From: Nitrospirota bacterium
Lineage (GTDB): Bacteria; Nitrospirota; Leptospirillia; Leptospirillales; Leptospirillaceae
Reading direction: 5' to 3'
DNA length: 17,724 nucleotides
Assembly (NCBI GenBank): GCA_021828525.1
Contig: JAJZGM010000007.1
Coordinates: forward strand, 1-17,724
Below are positions 14,849 through 17,724 of this stretch, in pieces (positions within the stretch are counted from its first letter, which is position 1; each line of letters starts with the position of its first letter). The notes below the pieces were generated by a model, which saw only the letters and a program-made list of their open reading frames with translations, ran no database searches and was not told the origin of the DNA. Position numbers and translations under genes: made by a program.

Positions 14849-15279
14849 GCGGGAAAACCCTCTTCCCCGTCCCGGGATTTGCGCATCTTCTCGAAATAAC
14901 GGCGGGCCGCCTGACCTTCGATTCCGATCATCATGGCGGCAAAAACAAGGCCTCCAACCTCGAACAAATGGGGCTTGAGCAGAGGGTCGGCCGTCGGATT
15001 GGCCAAAACGAGGAGAAGTCGCATGGCCCCTCCGCCCCCCATCAGGATGGCCGAGGTGAAAAGAAATACGGCAGAGCGGGAGGTCAGCCTGCGGGCCGTG
15101 AAGCTCCACATGACAAGCACCAGGAGAAGGAGCAGCATCGCAGCCTCGACAGAGACGAGCGACGGTCTCCGAAGGGCTTCCGGAAGGTCGAGAAACCGGT
15201 TTCCGAGCCAGTATTCGTCGACCAGCCCCGGAATGGCAAAGATCAGGATCGTGACTCTCGTTCTAAAGGGCATGTTCAC
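14845..15279 (-). CDS. Predicted four-span membrane protein
   Basis: A 144-residue protein that I do not recognise. Hydrophobic segments lie at about 9-24 (VTILIFAIPGLVDEYW), 43-60 (SVEAAMLLLLLVLVMWSF), 69-92 (AVFLFTSAILMGGGGAMRLLL) and 104-120 (LFEVGGLVFAAMMIGIEG). A charged C-terminal tail follows (RRYFEKMRKSRDGEE). GTG 15279 overlaps the upstream stop as GTGA and has GGAGG 9 nt upstream; ATG 15273 is possible. Its position between the TPR gene and coaE implies co-expression, not function. Confidence 0.8.
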   Translation of the reverse strand: MNMPFRTRVTILIFAIPGLVDEYWLGNRFLDLPEALRRPSLVSVEAAMLLLLLVLVMWSFTARRLTSRSAVFLFTSAILMGGGGAMRLLLVLANPTADPLLKPHLFEVGGLVFAAMMIGIEGQAARRYFEKMRKSRDGEEGFPA

Positions 15280-15989
15280 GGGGTCTTTCCTCCCGGGCCG
15301 TTTGCAGCCGGTGCTGGCCCCCCGGACATTGATGCGCCGGGAGAGGCCGGAGACAGATGGGGGCGACCCAACGATCCGGGCTTGATGAGACCGGCCTTTT
15401 CCTTCTTTGCCCGGTCTATGATCTGCTGGAAGAACGGCCGCTGGGGTGACTTCGGATCGAGGGTGAGACCCTTTTCGAAGTAGGGCATGGCATCCATGGC
15501 CGTTCCCCGGGTCCAGAGAATGGATCCCAGGGCAAAGTCGGCCGGGGCAAGATTCGGGTCGAGGGCAATCGCCTTTTTGAGCTCTGCGATCGACCCGTCG
15601 ACCTGCTTGACCACCCGGAGCAGCATTCCCAGCTTGTAGTGCGCCATCCCGAGGTTGGGGTAGCGAGCCACGACGGCCTTGTAGTCATCGAGCGCCTCCT
15701 TGTAGTGGCCACTCGCCAGAGCCTTGTCCCCGGCGGTGAAGGGATAGGGAATGGTCACAGGTTCGGCCTTCTTGTAAAAATAGGCCATATAGCCGACGAC
15801 GTAAACTGCGAAAAATCCCCACCCGATCTTTGCCCAAAGCCGTATTTTCGGCTCCTGGACAGTTCCCCGGGCCCTCCTGAGAACATAGGCCGTGCCCGCG
15901 GCGGCAAAGAAAAAGGCCACGAGAATGGCCGCCAGCGACATGCCGAGAAGAGGGAGGTTCATGTTGTCGAGAATCGGACGGGTGTTCAT
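15276..15989 (-). CDS. Membrane-anchored TPR protein
   Basis: About 237 residues. Two hydrophobic segments (about 16-37 and 55-72) are followed by tetratricopeptide-like repeats (about 85-195: ALASGHYKEALDDYKAVVAR, AHYKLGMLLRVVKQVDGSIA, then LKKAIALDPNLAPADFALGS, AMPYFEKGLTLDPKSP) and a Pro/Gly/Ala/Ser-rich tail. TPR repeats bind other proteins, so it may be a scaffold at the membrane; the partner is unknown. ATG 15989 is preferred, with AAGGAG 7 nt upstream; a TTG one codon earlier is possible. It begins 21 nt after the polA stop. Confidence 0.85.
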   Translation of the reverse strand: MNTRPILDNMNLPLLGMSLAAILVAFFFAAAGTAYVLRRARGTVQEPKIRLWAKIGWGFFAVYVVGYMAYFYKKAEPVTIPYPFTAGDKALASGHYKEALDDYKAVVARYPNLGMAHYKLGMLLRVVKQVDGSIAELKKAIALDPNLAPADFALGSILWTRGTAMDAMPYFEKGLTLDPKSPQRPFFQQIIDRAKKEKAGLIKPGSLGRPHLSPASPGASMSGGPAPAANGPGGKTP

Positions 15990-16010
15990 CAATACTCTCC
16001 TTGATAAGAA

Positions 16011-17724
16011 TCAGACAGGATGGGCTTCAACCCAGTCCCGGCCCGTCCCGAGACGGACAATCAGGGGAACGGAGAGGGCGACCGCTCCTTCCATGGACTC
16101 CCGGACGGTGGCGGACGCTGTTTCAAGTTCGGCTTTGGGAACCTCGAGCAGAAGTTCATCGTGAACCTGGATCAGGAGACGGCCCCCCCCTTTCGTTCTC
16201 CCAAGCCGGTTATCCAGGTCGACCATGGCCTTCTTGACAAGATCGGCCGCCGATCCCTGGAGGACCGAATTCACCGCCATCCGTTCCCCGTATTCATGGA
16301 TCCGACGGTTGTCGGACAGGATTTCGGGGATAGGCCGGATCCGGCCCAGAATGGTCGAAATGCGGCCGGTCTTTTCCGCTTCCTTCCGGATCTGTTCGAA
16401 ATAGGGACCGACACGGGAAAAGACCCGGAAGTACCGGTCGATGATCTCCTGGGCCTCCGTGGGAGCAATCCCCAGATCCTGGGCCAGACTGAAAGAGGAC
16501 ATCCCGTAGAGGATCCCGAAATTGAAGGTTTTGGCACGTCTCCTCGTTTCCGGAGTGACCGGTTCCCCGAAGAGGAGCAGGGCCGTCCGGGAATGGATGT
16601 CCTGGTTCTCCGCAAAGGCCTGCAGGAGATAGGGATCCTGACTCAGGTGGGCGAGAAGCCTGAGCTCGATCTGGGAATAATCGGCCGACAGGAGGAGGGC
16701 CCCTTCGGGGGCGACGAAGCAGCGTCGGATCAGAAGTCCCAGATCGGTTTTTGCGGGAATGTTCTGGAGGTTGGGCCCTGAGGAGGAGAGGCGCCCCGTG
16801 GCCGCCACAGTTTGATTGAACTGGCCGTGGAGACGGCCGTCCGGTCCCGTCCCCTCCTCCATGGGAGCGATATAGGTCGACAGGAACTTGCGAAGCTGGC
16901 GGTATTCCATGATGAGGCGCGGCAGGGGATGGAGGGGGGACAGGGCCTGAAGAGTCTCCTCGTCGGTGGAGGGGGTGCTCCCTTTTTTGCCCCCCTTTCT
17001 GGGAGTCGGAAGACCCAGCTTCCCGAACAGCACCTCTCCCACCTGTTTCGGAGACAGGATGGAAAAGGGGCCGCCGGCCGCCTTGTGGATTTCCTCCTCG
17101 AGACCGCCGATCCTCCCCTCGATGGTGGCCCGGACCTCGCCAATCCGGGATCGGCTGACCATCACCCCGGCCCGTTCCATCTTGACAAGAATGCGGGCGA
17201 CCGGGATCTCGAGGTTCCTGAGAAGAGACCCGAGAGACTGCCTCTCGATCTCCCGCTCAAGCTTTTCCAGGATGGTAAAGACAAGAGAGCCTTTTTCATC
17301 GGTGTTCCCGGGATCTCCGGAAAGGAAGAGCTGATCTTTGAGGGCACCCTGGCGATAGTCGCGACGGCCAGGATCAAGAAGGTATCCGGCAAGCTCCATG
17401 TCGAAATCCGGAAGAGGCTCCTCGCACAGTTCGGGACATGCGCGCAAGAGCGCCGTCAGGCTCGAGGTCCAGAAGGGGGTCCTGGATCCGTGAAAATCTT
17501 CGAGAAATCGGCAGTCGTTTCCGGACGGTATCCATTGCCAGCGGGTCCCGTCCCAGACGCCTGTTCCCCAGTCCGGGTCGATGACGACTCCCCGGGATGG
17601 GGGGGGAGAAACGGCCGGTTCGGCGGAGGGAGAGTCTTCCTTGCTGGGACGATCACCGGAGGTTCTTCTGGTCCAGGCAAGGATCCGGGAAAGAAGCGTC
17701 GCGGTTTCAAGAGACTCGGCCAGT
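16011..17724 (-). CDS. polA: DNA polymerase I, N-terminus off the right edge
   Basis: Repair and replication polymerase. 570 residues are visible: part of the 3'-5' exonuclease-like domain and the complete polymerase domain. The 5'-nuclease domain would lie beyond the window. Motif A is DYSQIELRLLAHLS (about 16656-16698), motif B (O-helix) RRRAKTFNFGILYGMS (about 16500-16550), and motif C QVHDELLLEV (about 16140-16170). A thumb region precedes these. The exonuclease-like part (about 17250-17600) reads VVIDPDWGTG and FDMELAGYLLDPGRRDY but lacks the usual third motif (see findings). The frame stays open to 17724 with no stop. It heads the gene string that continues with the TPR gene 21 nt after its stop. 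Confidence 0.95.
   Translation of the reverse strand, partial: LAESLETATLLSRILAWTRRTSGDRPSKEDSPSAEPAVSPPPSRGVVIDPDWGTGVWDGTRWQWIPSGNDCRFLEDFHGSRTPFWTSSLTALLRACPELCEEPLPDFDMELAGYLLDPGRRDYRQGALKDQLFLSGDPGNTDEKGSLVFTILEKLEREIERQSLGSLLRNLEIPVARILVKMERAGVMVSRSRIGEVRATIEGRIGGLEEEIHKAAGGPFSILSPKQVGEVLFGKLGLPTPRKGGKKGSTPSTDEETLQALSPLHPLPRLIMEYRQLRKFLSTYIAPMEEGTGPDGRLHGQFNQTVAATGRLSSSGPNLQNIPAKTDLGLLIRRCFVAPEGALLLSADYSQIELRLLAHLSQDPYLLQAFAENQDIHSRTALLLFGEPVTPETRRRAKTFNFGILYGMSSFSLAQDLGIAPTEAQEIIDRYFRVFSRVGPYFEQIRKEAEKTGRISTILGRIRPIPEILSDNRRIHEYGERMAVNSVLQGSAADLVKKAMVDLDNRLGRTKGGGRLLIQVHDELLLEVPKAELETASATVRESMEGAVALSVPLIVRLGTGRDWVEAHPV

Noticed and set aside
14849..15109. N-terminal extension of the coaE frame
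   Set aside because: The extra 87 residues overlap the upstream membrane gene and carry no kinase signature; GTG 14848 sits right before the conserved P-loop.
1..17724. CRISPR arrays, insertion sequences, integrase or att sites, rRNA
   Set aside because: No regularly spaced repeats, transposase motifs or rRNA-like stretches were found on either strand.

Overview
This window looks like a stretch of chromosome from a GC-rich (roughly 60%) Gram-negative bacterium. Outer-membrane-type lipoproteins (Pal, Slp family) and an RND pump indicate a double membrane. The gene styles (many TTG and GTG starts, an unusual Pal, basic N-terminus on RNase R) remind me of acidophilic Nitrospirota such as Leptospirillum, but that assignment is inference from style and no marker gene proves it. 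No mobile element, CRISPR array or rRNA was seen. The content is mostly housekeeping and cell-envelope genes.

Left part (1-4048): a minus-strand RND efflux permease runs off the left edge. It has its own promoter and follows a minus-strand lipoprotein of unknown function. A 412-nt non-coding stretch rich in inverted repeats separates this from the next block.

Middle part (4049-7273): tRNA-Glu(CTC) is followed 19 nt later by a HAD-family phosphatase on the plus strand. Facing it on the minus strand is a compact three-gene envelope operon: a large lipoprotein of unknown function, a 67-residue single-span membrane protein and an Slp-family lipoprotein. A small plus-strand lipoprotein diverges from that operon.

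Central part (7295-11880): RNase R lies on the minus strand. A strong promoter then opens a leader of about 240 nt that can fold into a long rod. It leads into a secreted Ala/Lys-rich protein, then pal, a clear intrinsic terminator, another strong promoter and a second Pal-like OmpA-domain lipoprotein with a proline-rich linker.

Right part (11849-17724): a tight minus-strand gene string runs polA (partial at the right edge), a TPR membrane protein, a four-span membrane protein, coaE, galU, thiL and a DUF2062 membrane protein. Most junctions are a few nucleotides of overlap (GTGA, GTGA, ATGA) or short gaps, so translation is probably coupled.

The best candidates for something undescribed are the structured leader at about 9726-9970, the alternative hairpins at 3898-3933, the palindrome with flanking direct repeats at 3691-3726, the orphan lipoprotein/small membrane protein/Slp module, and the apparently proofreading-deficient Pol I. 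None is proven by sequence alone.
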